Below, one piece after another: positions 1 through 12,200 of a DNA stretch of 64,000 nt. The stretch is from Ampullaceana balthica (lineage: Eukaryota; Mollusca; Gastropoda; Lymnaeidae), in NCBI GenBank assembly GCA_944989445.1, contig CALYLW010000689.1, positions 372,001 to 436,000 on the forward strand, written 5' to 3'. Made by a program: the position numbers and the translations under genes. Numbering within the stretch: the stretch's first letter is position 1; each line of letters begins with the position of its first letter. Under the pieces are notes generated by a model. The model was not told the origin of the DNA. It did no database searches and saw only the letters and a program-made list of their open reading frames with translations.

Positions 1-480
1 GAAGTGGATTGGTGTGACAGCCTGAAACAGAAGTGGAATGAAGTGGATTGGTGTGACAGCCTGAAACAGAAGCGGAATGAACTGGATTGGTGTGACAGCC
101 TGAAAAAGAAGCGGAATGAAGTGGATTGGTGTGACAGCCTGAAACAGAAGCGGAATGAAGTGGATTGGTGTGACAGCCTGAAACAGAAGCGGAATGAAGT
201 GGATTGGTGTGACAGCCTGAAACAGAAGCAGAATGAAGTGGATTGGTGTGACAGCCTGAAACAGAAGCGGAATGAAGTGGATTGGTGTGACAGCCTGAAA
301 CAGAAGCGGAATGAAGTGGATTGGTGTGACAGCCTGAAACAGAAGCGGAATGAAGTGGATTGGTGTGACAGCCTGAAACAGAAGCGGAATGAAGTGGATT
401 GGTGTGACAGCCTGAAACAGAAGCGGAATGAAGTGGATTGGTGTGACAGCCTGAAACAGAAGCGGAATGAAGTGGATTAG
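1..480. repeat. 39-bp minisatellite in a GK5 intron
   Basis: About 12 copies of a 39-bp unit containing GTGGATTGGTGTGACAGCC run from the left edge to 480, with a few single-base variants. Because 39 is a multiple of three, one frame stays open through the array and reads as a 13-residue repeat. It lies just past the donor of the last visible GK5 exon (536), so it is intronic and not coding. The array may continue left of the window. Confidence 0.92.
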
Positions 481-535
481 GTGAGTTTACGTGATGCTAT
501 TGCTGGCATGCTGAAACAGGGAAATAAAAAATTAC

Positions 536-3500
536 CTGGCACAGACAGAGCCACGTCAGAACTTTCCGCCACATCCGTCAGTAGACCTACAGATCTGATC
601 CATTCCACAATGTTCCCCGTGTCGGCACACTGTCCCTCAGCAATGAACACAAGCTCTTTGCCGATCTTCCAGCCAATCAGAGGATACAGACCTAGACAGA
701 TGGACACAACGCTCTCGTTAATTTAGACAGATGGACACAACGCTCTTGTTAATTGGTTATTAAAAAACAAAATAATAAGAAATATATAAAAAAATTTGTT
801 TTACACTGGGTGATCAAATTAAAGAGGGCCTGCATAAAAAAAAAGAATAACACTTCTTGGCCAAAAGCTTGATTAAAATTTATCCTGACCTGCGATGGAG
901 GCATGAGGCTTACTGCCAGTGTTGAGGTCAAGGAAAGTTCCAGTACCCATTGTACACTTGACATCGCCAACATCAAAACAACATTGACCAAACATGGCAC
1001 CTTGCTGGTCAGCAATCTTGAAGGAGATACAGGCAAAAAAAGAAATATTTAAATTGATTTATTGCCTTGTAAGGACATTAATTACCTGGCGCTCCATTCC
1101 TAGAAAGTTACTTGGGGTGGTGCGGGAGGCTCCCATATCAAGAGAGAGGGGGGGGGGCTCTGCAGTACCACCAAACGGACCGGTGGCTTTGTATTGAAGT
1201 AGCCCTCACTCAGCAGATGGTGAAAAATGGGGGGGGGAACTTTCCCATTGTACCACTTAGGGCCCGTAAAGTGGGATTATGAAGACTGCTAAGAGAGGGG
1301 CGTTGCTTGGTATGCTTTATCAGATGCCAAATTATCTGTATGAAATGTCTCCGTTGATGGGGGGGAAATTTTTTTTAAATAAAGCTAAAATCAATTTCCT
1401 TTGTTCAAATGAAAAAAAGTTTACTTACAACAGCTGTAATGGGAACAGTAAAACCAAACACTTGTGGATCAGTTGAGCCAAAGTCACCACTGAGGAGTCA
1501 AAAGTAAAACAAGAATCACACTTGAAGCAGTTAAAAACAAGACCTGTCAGGAAAAACAAGAAGACCGTGAACAAATAATATTGTCTTGGTTCAATTATAT
1601 AGATCTAATCCTTATGATGATCAAATAATATTGTCTTGGTTCAATTATATAGATCTAATCCTTATGATGATCAAATAATATTGTCTTGGTTCAATTATAT
1701 AGATCTAATCCTTATGATGATCAAATAATATTGTCTTGGTTCAATTATATAGATCTAATCCTTATGATGATCAAATAATATTGTCTTGGTTCAATTATAT
1801 AGACTTAATCCTTATGATGATCAAATAATATTGTCTTGGTTCAATTATATAGACTTAATCCTTATGATGATCAAATAATATTGTCTTGGTTCAATTCTTG
1901 GTTCAATTATATAGACCTAATCCTTATGATGATCAAATAATATTGTCTTGGTTCAGTTATATAGACTTGATACTTATGATGATCAAATAATATTGTCTTG
2001 GTATGTTATAAAAGAATAGACAAGTTTAATGGCTTCAAGGATTTGGAGATTTCCTGATAATAAATGTTCTTAGTATCTTTAATTTATATTGAGAAAATAA
2101 TATACAATTAAATTATTTGTTCAAGCATGTGAGAAATTGTTAATTTTTGTGAGAAAAAAACCCACTCAATTATTGTCAAGAGTAAAATCTGTTAGGTTGT
2201 CCATCAAACCAATGTGTAAATTGTGTGTCTAGTTCAATGGCTCAATAAACACTATAGTTGTTACTGCCCTTGGATCACCTAATAAAGTGTTGTGGGTGCT
2301 GTATGAATGACTGTAAGAGAGGTAACAGGCACTGACCTGGTGTCCAGGATGTTGGGGAGGATGGTCATGGGGATGTTGAGCAGACCACACACAATACTGC
2401 TCCACTCCATCTGTCACATGACATAACAATGTTAGAACAGGCCAATGGGCAATGTTTATCACAAGAGAGAATCAACCAATCAAACGTATAGAACCTATAG
2501 AGTTTTTGCAAGTCTAAATACTTATTGTGTTGTGTTATAAAAAATAATATAAAATAAATATAGGGTATGATGAAAAAAATCCCCCCCCCCAACAACAAAA
2601 AAATTATTAGCATGGGCAGATTTTTTTCATGTAAAAAATTATATATTTATTTTTTACCTGAAATGGGTCGTATAAACCAGTTGAGCTGGCACATGAGTAG
2701 TCAGTCACGTGTTGTGTACCACCCGTCAGTTTCCATAGCAACCAAGTCTCAATACAGCCAAACATTACTTTGCCCTCTGAGGCTCTCTTACGGATCTGAA
2801 ATATTTCCATCAAAACCGTGTCACGCTTAGAATAATGGAAAAGATTGCTACCAAGACTGTAATGTTCTATTTTTCAATTGTTCTTAACAATCATTTCCAT
2901 TCTTATGAAATAAACCACTCACCCCCATCATATTATTATGTTGTGCATGGAAAAAAAATTAAAATGATAATTCAAGTTATTTTATTCAATTTATTATAGG
3001 TGTCATACATAGCTGAAATATTTTAACAGAAATTAAATTATAAAAACAGCATCAACTAATTTCTGTTTCTAATAGATGAAAGAAATTCAAAAGTTACTTA
3101 TTTAACATTACCAAAGTGCTACAAATGCATATTTCCCATTACAAAAATATTACAAATGTATATTTAACATTAAATTAAATCAGACAGAAAAAAATTTAAA
3201 ATTCACTTAATGCAATGGGTATAAAAATAATGTATCCCCCTGCTATTGACAAGAGTTAAATTCCTTACCCTCTCACAAATATGGAAAATCTGCAAATTAT
3301 TTATGCAGTTTTAAAACGCCTATGTATGATAAGTTTGTAACTGACATTGTTATTTTAAAACTATTTACCAGTTATTCTGTATCATCTCACTTTTCTAATT
3401 TTTTATTTTATATTAACGGACATAGTTATTTAAAATTATAAACCAATAAGGGTGAATGTGAGCATCTTTCTGCTAAAAAATAGCCTAAGAAATTAATGAA

Positions 3501-5346
3501 ATTTCAGAAATTATGAGAGAAAAAAAAACAATATTTGGGAGTATGCGGGGCTACGAATGTGTGAAGGTATACCTGTAAAACTGACAAAAACCAATTTTAA
3601 AATAATCTTACATCTAAAAATCTAATATAGAAAAAAGTTTGCAGTGACAAATATGGTGATAAAATCTAACAGAGGTACTGCTGGGTCAAAATTTTCCTCA
3701 ACATTTCTTGAGAGCCTTATTTTGTAAATCATTCTTAAAATTGAGCCCACATACCTCTGGAATGTTATCAAGCACCCACAACAGCCGCATTGTGACATGT
3801 TTGGACGTGAACTTGAGCACGCTTGCAGCCAAATGTCTAGTTTTCCTCATCAGCGCATGGAGAAACTTTGCCCCAGCATTCAGGGTGCGTAAGGTGTATG
3901 ATTTATTCCACATAGTAACATAGTCAGCTGCCCGAAGGTCTTGCCATGTTATGAGGTTGTGGAACGGCTGCCCTGTTTCACTGTAATTGGTCAAAGTATG
4001 ACACAGTCAGTGTGTGACAAGGTTGAAATATGACAGGGTTAAATTAAGATAAAATGAATTTTGATAATGATGAACCCTTACAAATTATCTTAAAACTCAC
4101 CTGTCCCAGGTAAGAAATGTTGCCCTCATGGTAGTGAAACCCATGCAAGTTATTTGATGTGTCTGAAGACCAGCAGCTAAAGAGATAGATTGGTTGAAAG
4201 AACAACTGATGGATAAAACACAAATTTGACATAACTTTTGGCACAGGATTGCATTTATTTATACATTCATTAACCAAGTGTCCTATGAAACTTGGCAATA
4301 ATCTTCTGTATAGAATTAGCGTCTGTAACTTACCTGATATGCAGTCATGGGCAACACATTTTACGTTGTCCACTAGCATGTGAGGGTCCAGCTCAAACCA
4401 GCCAGGCTGAGGCTGAATCAGTTTTTGCTGGAAATAAATACAATTGCTATTTTTAAAATAAAATATTTTTTCTTACAGAGGACTTCCATAATGACGTGCC
4501 AACTTTGACTTTAATTCAAATGTAAGATAGGGTCAATGTTTCCTTTCAGCTGACCGGCCGCACAGTTACCTGACCGATGTTGTGCAGCAGTTAAGAATTA
4601 CCATACAGCAAATTTTGATAATGATCATATAATTCTGTGTTTCTGGAGTGTAAAATATTGCCAAAATATGGATGCAGTGCAACTTTGCAAACAAGTTTGT
4701 TATTTTGCACAATGACCAACGAACCTTAGAGGCAATATTACATAGGGTCATACATGGGATACTGAAATATCTTTCAAACTTGAATAGAAATTATTTACAC
4801 AGACAGTGGAAACAAGAGGAGTATAAAAATACCTATTCTTGTGCAAAACAACCAAAAAGTCTACATAGCTCCAAATATTTAATATGATTTCCACAAAATG
4901 GTTGAGAATTATTTAGATGGTTGGTTTGAAAAGCCTGATACTATTCTTGGTCTGACACATTTTTAGTCAAATCAACAGCATTAAAAAAATCATTTAGAAA
5001 ATAGTAATTGATCATGATAAAGTTTACAAGGACTGTCTTTAAATTTTCTAACCTGCTTTGAAGCGGAACCTTTGAGTCTGCCATACTTTGTGTAAACATG
5101 ACCTCGTATGTTAGTGGTACCAACATCTATGGCCAGAATGTACTGCTCGTCTGACCTCCAGCTGTCCCCGACTCCTTTGTTCTCTGTGACAGAAATGGGA
5201 ACAGGGGCCGGCTCATTTTTAGTTTTAGATGTTAATGGTCTCGTAGAACTGTTTAGTCCTGTGTCAATTTCTTCACATTCTTGTCTTGTGATACTTTCTT
5301 GTCTTATATCTGTGCCTGATTTGGCATCACCACATCCAGTTTCCAT
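536..5346 (-). CDS. GK5: Glycerol kinase 5-like FGGY carbohydrate kinase, 3' end missing
   Basis: Nine coding exons on the minus strand: 5346-5053, 4427-4334, 4176-4101, 3980-3755, 2795-2658, 2410-2337, 1489-1429, 1016-890 and 691-536. All have GT-AG borders and the phases join (415 complete codons). The product has a hydrophilic N-terminal extension of about 70 residues, then the FGGY phosphate motif [16 protein letters not shown]. Further on are [56 protein letters not shown] and [11 protein letters not shown], which follow vertebrate GK5 in order. The family transfers phosphate from ATP to a polyol such as glycerol; the substrate of GK5-type proteins is less sure. The start is the first ATG of the open frame, and an acceptor-like TTTTAG near 5392 suggests an upstream 5'UTR exon. 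Roughly the last 110-120 residues should lie left of the window. Minisatellites occupy two introns. Confidence 0.93.
1572..1999. repeat. 50-bp minisatellite
   Basis: About 8.5 copies of a 50-bp unit (CAAATAATATTGTCTTGGTT, then an AT-rich half ending CCTTATGATGAT) lie in the GK5 intron between the exons at 1489 and 2337. Early copies are identical, and later copies differ by AGATCT/AGACTT and a short internal duplication near 1890. No coding potential. Confidence 0.93.
4290..4332 (+). mobile_element. Fragment of LINE/SINE 3' tail at a GK5 splice site
   Basis: The bases AATCTTCTGTATAGAA, followed by AGCGTCTGTAAC, match the 3' tail of the LINE copies near 8480 and 57560 and of the SINE near 30255. 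On the gene strand the tail starts within the donor GTAAGTTACAGACGC of the GK5 exon at 4427-4334. The match is short, so chance is not excluded. Confidence 0.45.
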
Positions 5347-7949
5347 GGTTCTGTTACCATCATCAAATGGTTCAACGGATATAAGAAATTCCTAAAATTG
5401 TTTCAGTTGAAAGAAAGAGAGACAATTTGTATTAAAAGTAATTTATAATGTCATTATAAGAGTAAGATAAACTCAAAAATTATCATTGGCTAGAGTATTA
5501 TATGAACTTGCTAACTTTTCTATTATTTCAAAAATTTATCCCAAGGGTTGTCCCAAAAAAATGTGAAGCCATTTAAGTTTAAGGTTTATTTAACTTCATT
5601 CATTGTCAGTGAAGGAATCCCAGGGAAATCGTTGCTATAAAATAACCAATAAGTGTGCTATAATAAGAAATACTGAGCTTAGAAAAGATAAAAAGACAGT
5701 CTTGATAATTCTATGCATATTTAATTAAGAAGGTAAATAAAATTATATGGATCACACAGAGATGAGAAAGAGGAGGAAAAAGAATACAAATGATTTCACA
5801 AAATGAATTCGTTATTTCACATTTCAATGTGTAAGCTTCACTTATAGCTCATACAACTTAACAATTAACTACTTTCTAATTTTGTATATAGGCCATATGA
5901 ATTATTATATTGATTATAATTACATATGTTTCTTAATCAATAATTAATAATGACTTTATTAAATGGCTAGCAAACTTTTCCCAAAGTAATCACTTGTTTT
6001 CACAATTTCAAGTATATTTTATTTACCAACCCTGCTTCATTTAAATTATTTTAATTTAAACTTAATATCTTATGTAATACAATTTTTTTAAAACATGTTC
6101 AAATTTAAATTTACAAAATTTATTATTAGTTGCGGGTGACCAAGTTGAATAACTGGCTAAAAATAATTTTTTGAAATATTATATTATTTATTTATAATTT
6201 ATATAGATCAAAGGTTAGGATTATAAATTATATTCTTAATACTTAATTTGATAGTTAACTGTAAATTTTAAAAAGAACCCCATTTCCCACACTAGTAAGT
6301 TGAGTAAGGACTCAGTAAGGTGCTACCAGTGCCAGCATTTGTCATTTCATATTTAAATTATATTATTATACAAAGTGTAGTCAAATCAATCAAAATCAAG
6401 CAGGTCTTCCTCCCCAACGATGAGAATACAAAATCAAAATGTATTACTCGTTACTCTTATTAAATTATGCAGCACAATTAATTAGTATTAATATAAACTT
6501 AAGCCCAAGTCTTAAAATTAAAAGTAAGTAAGCCAACTTAAGATACACTGAGTAACACTGCAAACCTCGACAACTACACTTTTGGAACTGTGATCACTCA
6601 GTAACAGGTCAAGTGAAGCGGTAATTTATTAGATACAGTCACTGACAGACAGTCAGTAGTACTGGCTAGTGTCAGTAGTGTAAATTAGTAAATACTAGAA
6701 CTTTACTGTTTCATTATTTTTCATGTTACAATAAATTTAAACTATAACTTTGTGGGAGGAGAAAAAGTTTCAAAAGTAAGTCGTTTCGGTTCATATCATA
6801 CGTCATAATTGATTGAAATGTAATGCATGACTTAAATGACTAATTAAATTGAATGCAATTTTGTGACTAAAATTTGTTTAATTTATGAATTTGAATGTAA
6901 ACTGTAAACCTTTGAGTACTTTGACTTACAATAATTTACATAATAAAATAATAGTAATGAATAATTATATAATACCTAGTAAATAGTATAACTGTTAGTA
7001 ATTGTAACTTTATTCTTAGGAAAAGACGGTTTAACATATGTTGGGAGTAAACGTGAACACGTCATTACTGTTAAGTTATTGTTTTGACTTCATATTGTTC
7101 AGAGATTTAATTCAGTCTCCATTAGCTAAAGTGCGGCTAAAAATACTTGTCACGTGACCAAATGGTAAAGATTCAAATAAAAAAGGGCTTTAACGATGTC
7201 GTAAATATATTATCCAGAAAAGATCAAATAAACTTTCCGAAACAGACGAATATTTTATTGTTAGAAATATTTTTGGGATTTTAAATGTATATAGTAATAA
7301 TATAATGATCCTTTTTAAATTTCGTTTAAAACAAAATGAAAGGAAGCATACTTTTTGTTTTCATGTCACATGACCGTCGCTATGTATCAACCAAACAATG
7401 GAGGGCTTTACTTTACCAATCCAATTGCAATGGCAATGATTAATTGATTAATACAAATAGTTTTTAAATCCGATAATATTTTAGAAGCAGTGTTTACCAT
7501 TTTAAATTTAACTTTACATTTTATTTTATATTAGTTGGTTTCCAAAGGTGCAGTTCAGGTGATTATTTTATATCTAGGCTAATCAAATTAATGATTATTA
7601 ATAATTAATTAAATCAATTTTTAATGAATTAATGACCATAGCCATAATTGAATTGATTGCCATAATCATAAATGAATGCAATGATGAATTATTCATTGTC
7701 AGAATATTTCTGAATATGAAAATGAATGTTTTAACTTTTAACTGTTTAAAAGTTTTAAAAAACACATCATTAATTCATTAAGGGCTAATATCATTATCAT
7801 TGATTTTAATTTAATCACAATGATCACTAAGTTGACAAAATTACCAATTCAAAGTAAGACAAAGATAACAATACATAATACAAATATTCATAGATCAAAG
7901 GGTTAAAACACACTTCTTATTCCATATGACATAAGACATAAGCAAGAAC

Positions 7950-8165
7950 AAATAGATACAAATGTTCGTTCTTCTTGTCTAGAATTTGGTCGTGGGTTGG
8001 GTTGCCTGATCAAACCAGGAAAACCAACACTCTATCAACATTTAAAACTTCAATAAAAATGCAAGACAAGATATAAACCGTGGATAAGTGTAGGACTCAA
8101 TAATCCTCTGTCCTCTGTAAAGAAGGTGTGGCTGTAATAGATAGGATAGGATAGAAATAGAAGAA
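7950..8165 (+). mobile_element. Non-LTR retrotransposon (LINE) 3' end, degenerate
   Basis: In one frame, GLPDQTRKTNTLSTFKTSIK resembles the C terminus of many LINE reverse transcriptases (pattern WNxLP...TFK). It is followed by a 3'UTR ending in CTGTAAAGAAGG...CTGTAATAGATAGGATAGG. Two other copies, at 8330 and (reverse) 57543, share the same order. Only the 3' end is present, as expected from 5' truncation. Confidence 0.7.
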
Positions 8166-8329
8166 CAATAACGAAGTAGTAATAATACATGACATGAGAA
8201 AAAAGGCAGGCATTAAATTCTCCCTTGGAAATAGAACACAATAGTCAATAGGCCTAATCATTTATACAGTACAGCACCCAGAAAGGCATATGATTAAAAA
8301 TAATTTTCTTATTTCATATGCAAGAATGA

Positions 8330-8525
8330 ATATATACAAATCCTCCATCTTCCTGTCTGTTATTTGGGCATGGAATAGGATGCCTGAACAAACCAGGAAA
8401 ATTAACACAATATCAACATTCAAAACTCAAATACAAATGCAAGACTAGACATATTATAAACCATGAATAAACATAGGGCACAATAATCTTCTGTATAGAA
8501 GGAGGGTTTGTAATTTATAAGATAT
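8330..8525 (+). mobile_element. Second LINE 3' end of the same family
   Basis: A frame reads WAWNRMPEQTRK, then STFKTQIQMQD and a stop, parallel to the copy at 7950. The 3'UTR ends AATCTTCTGTATAGAAGGAG and a GATA-rich tail. It is a 5'-truncated fragment about 380 bp from the first copy in the same orientation. Confidence 0.7.
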
Positions 8526-9225
8526 TTAAAACATCTCTCATGGTTTAGCCCACGAACAAGACATCAATTTTACTCTCATGGCACTTATATTTGATCTTGC
8601 TAAATTTGTTAAAAATACTTTTGTTTATCCATTATCACATATTTTATAGATATTATTTCATATTATTAATATACCCATATTATTTTTTTAGAAATACACA
8701 GCTGAATTTCTCTTTAAGCATTGGTTTTTTTTCAGTTAATTTAAATATTTATTTAATATTGTAAAATACAAATTATATAGACTATAGCTATAATATATGA
8801 CTATTATTAACTACCAACACTTAAACTATATTATCATAGTATGGTATTTGCTCTTTCTTTTTCATAATTTATTTTTTAAAGTTAAGCCTTCTAACTCTGT
8901 CAGAGTTAGTTTTTAAATTTCATTGTCCATTTACTTATAATGTCATTCTCAGTACAAATAAATGTTGCTTATTTTATTAAAATATATATTATATAATTTC
9001 TTTATGGCAAGGACATGGAAATGACTTCAAGCACTGCAACAGTAGTCTATACAACTGAACAATAATTCTTTATTCTACAGAAGAATCAGAGTTGCAGAAT
9101 CACAAGACTCAAATTCCATTTAAAGTAAACCATCTTTTTGGTTGAAAACTAGAGGCTGTCAAGTTTTTTAAGCAATGGAATTAAAATCATTACATTTTTC
9201 AAAATAAAATTGATATAATTTAACA

Positions 9226-12200
9226 ATGGAAAGTTCTGCCTCGGATGAAAGTGATGCCAACCAAGGCGATGAAAACAATACTTTTAATAGTGAAGTACCA
9301 TTAACAGATTTTGTTAACAATGATAACAAATCTGTCTTAAATGATCAAGGAATGAAAGAAAAGGGTAAATAAATATCAATTATTTAAATGCATTTCTGTA
9401 ATCAATATAGATTATAGAACCATGTTACTTATTTCCATATTTGAAATGCATGTCTATGAATATGTTGTTAATATAATTAAGTTTGAGTGAATTGCTATGA
9501 GTCACTCACTGTGAATGATAAGAACTCAGACCATAAAACCAATGCACAAACTTAAATCAAAGTGACCAGATAATAATTAACTCTCTATATTAGTGACTTA
9601 GTAAAACCTAAAGCCTAAAAATTTTCAGAAATTTGAAAGATATCTATATATATTTAAATGTGTGGTTACATTTTTTTACACAAACTTTAATGAATATGAA
9701 TATTTTTTAAATTCTAATTAAAGTAATTATTGGTATAATCTGTTTTCGAATGTTCTTTTATATTAAATGTAAAAATAAATTATCTTTTTTGTTTGCTTTT
9801 CTGTATATGACAATAGCATATGTTTACTAGTCTGTTGTATTAAATAACTAAATTGTATAATTATATTAATATCATGCCATTTTATAAATCAAGAATCATT
9901 GCAGAAGGATTTTAACTCAACAGATGATGAAAATAAAGTAAAAAGTAAATCCATTAAGAGAAGGTTAGTTTGATGCCATTTTTAAAGTTGGTTGTGGAAG
10001 AGTAGTCATCACAGTAAAATATATTTGACCCTAAATAACAGCTTGACATTTAGGGAATAACTGACAGGGCAAGCAAGGATGCATTTTTAAGTAAAGTTTC
10101 ATATTGAAATTAAAATATCCCTTTAAAATTAGTTTATTTAAATAGTTGATTTGAAAACAGTACTAATAATAACTATGGCAATTTAGTTAAAATTAATTGT
10201 AGGCTTTATCTAAACGAAAATAAAAGAATACATTTTTAAAAAATATATTGAAGTATAAGTCATTAAGATTTCTATAAAAATCATGATAATGTTATTGGTG
10301 TGGGTAATAACTTAATTTGATTTTGAATATTTTAAAATAAACTTTTGAATGAATTCTAAAAGAATTGTATCTATGAATAAGTAATCTTAAAATTTTGATC
10401 AAAGTGCTTGCAAACAACTTGTATTTAAATTTTCCTGTATTAAATCATATGCATTATTGTAATCAGTTAAATAATAATAAAATTAGTTTAAGACGTATTA
10501 CAAATTTTTGTTATATCTAAAAGATATATCCAGAATTATTAAAAATTTTCTTGCAGGCATAAAAAGCTCAAGAAATTGATAGAGTCAAGAACAACTTTTG
10601 ATGGTCGTAAAGTCACATTTGTGACGTATTTTACCCAGACGGACTGGAAATGGAAAGATAATGTTGAGACTACTGGGAGAGGCAGAATACTGTCTCCAAG
10701 CCAAGGTAAAAATTGATATTGTTTGAAAACTTTAAAAAAAATTATTTTCTTTGCATAATTAAACTTTAACAGAATAATTTTTTTTTACAAATCTAATTAT
10801 TTAAGATTCGGAGATTTACAGAGAAATGTTAATAAGGTAGTATTCATTTCTATATGATTTCTATTATAATAAATTTGTTACTATTATCATTTAAGCTTAA
10901 TTTAACAAAAATATTTGTAAATAAAATTTAGCATCTAACCAAATAATGTTTTTCATGAAATATGGAATGAAGACACAAGTGTTTTTATTTTTAAGCTGTC
11001 ACACATTTATGGCCTATTTCTTCTATTTATTGAAAAGCTTGAACATAAAAATATTTTTCAATAATAATTTCAGAATTAAGATCTTCCTCAAGCCGAAATC
11101 ATTCAGGTCATAGGTCTCAGCTTGGTAATAATTAAAAAACATGATTTTTATCCTGAGCTTTTCAAATATAACAGAGTGCTTTAATCATGATTATTTAGTA
11201 GGACACTGAAATTTAAACAAAAATTTAAATAAAGTATTAAGAGTTGAACTCTAATAAGTCTTAAGTTTTTTATTCAGATGATTCAATTAACAAGGACAAT
11301 TACTTTTACTTTTATCAACATGATTTGATAACTAATATGTCCCATTAGGTTGTGCTAAATTAGTTTCAGGTGAAAATATGTTAATTTTATATGCAGTCCA
11401 GTCCCTGCAAATAAATTCAATGTTATTAATGAGTATTAAAAGATTTTATTCTTTTAAATTGTTATTAAAAGTTGTCTTTATAACTAATACTCTAATCAAA
11501 TTTGCTGCTTTATAACACAATCTGCCCTAATCATGTGCTAAATTTTATTGCTAGTTTTCTATGCATTTTATACCTTAATTACGTAAAAAACTTATTCTGA
11601 TTGATCCGAGTCATGTAGTTTAAATGAGGGTAAAATGTGAGGGGAGAGCAGTGCTCTTATGTAACCCTTTTTGTTCGTTTCTTCTCATGATAGCACAAAT
11701 AAACAAAATGACCTGAATATTAAACTTCAATAATAACTTTAATGATTTACATATATTTTATTTGAATTATTACACATTAAACAAATTTCAAAACCTGAAT
11801 AAAACTTAGGGTACAAAAAATGTTTCTTTGCTTGCATTTATGTGGCATTAAGTGATTTAATTAAGATAACAGTTAAATGGAGATGTTATTTTGTATACAA
11901 ATATTTTTATCCAGCTTTCTTCATTTACCCCTTTATCCTACTAGTGCTTTTCAAAATGCTGCCAGTGATTTGGTATGCTTTTAGTTTTAATGTATAATTT
12001 GTTCAAAGAAATTCTCCAATTGTTCACCTTGATATTTCAAGTGTTAGTTGCTATATCCATCACATTTCTTGGACTCAACATTTCAAGTGTTAGTTGCTAT
12101 ATCCATCACATTTCTTGGACTCAATATTTCAAGTGTTAGTTGCTATATCCATCACATTTCTTGGACTCAATATTTCAAGTGTTAGTTGCTATATCCATCA

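Larger units (their letters stand above)
5347..9225. other. AT-rich intergenic region between divergent GK5 and ERICH6
   Basis: The two genes point away from each other across about 3.9 kb. I see no conserved coding exon here. The contents are AT-rich unique-looking DNA plus two degenerate LINE 3' ends at 7950-8165 and 8330-8525. Promoters for both genes presumably lie here, but no core element can be assigned with confidence. Confidence 0.7.

Noticed and set aside
4..480. 158-codon open frame of 13-residue repeats
   Set aside because: It is the 39-bp minisatellite; the frame is open only because 39 is divisible by 3, and it lies in a GK5 intron.
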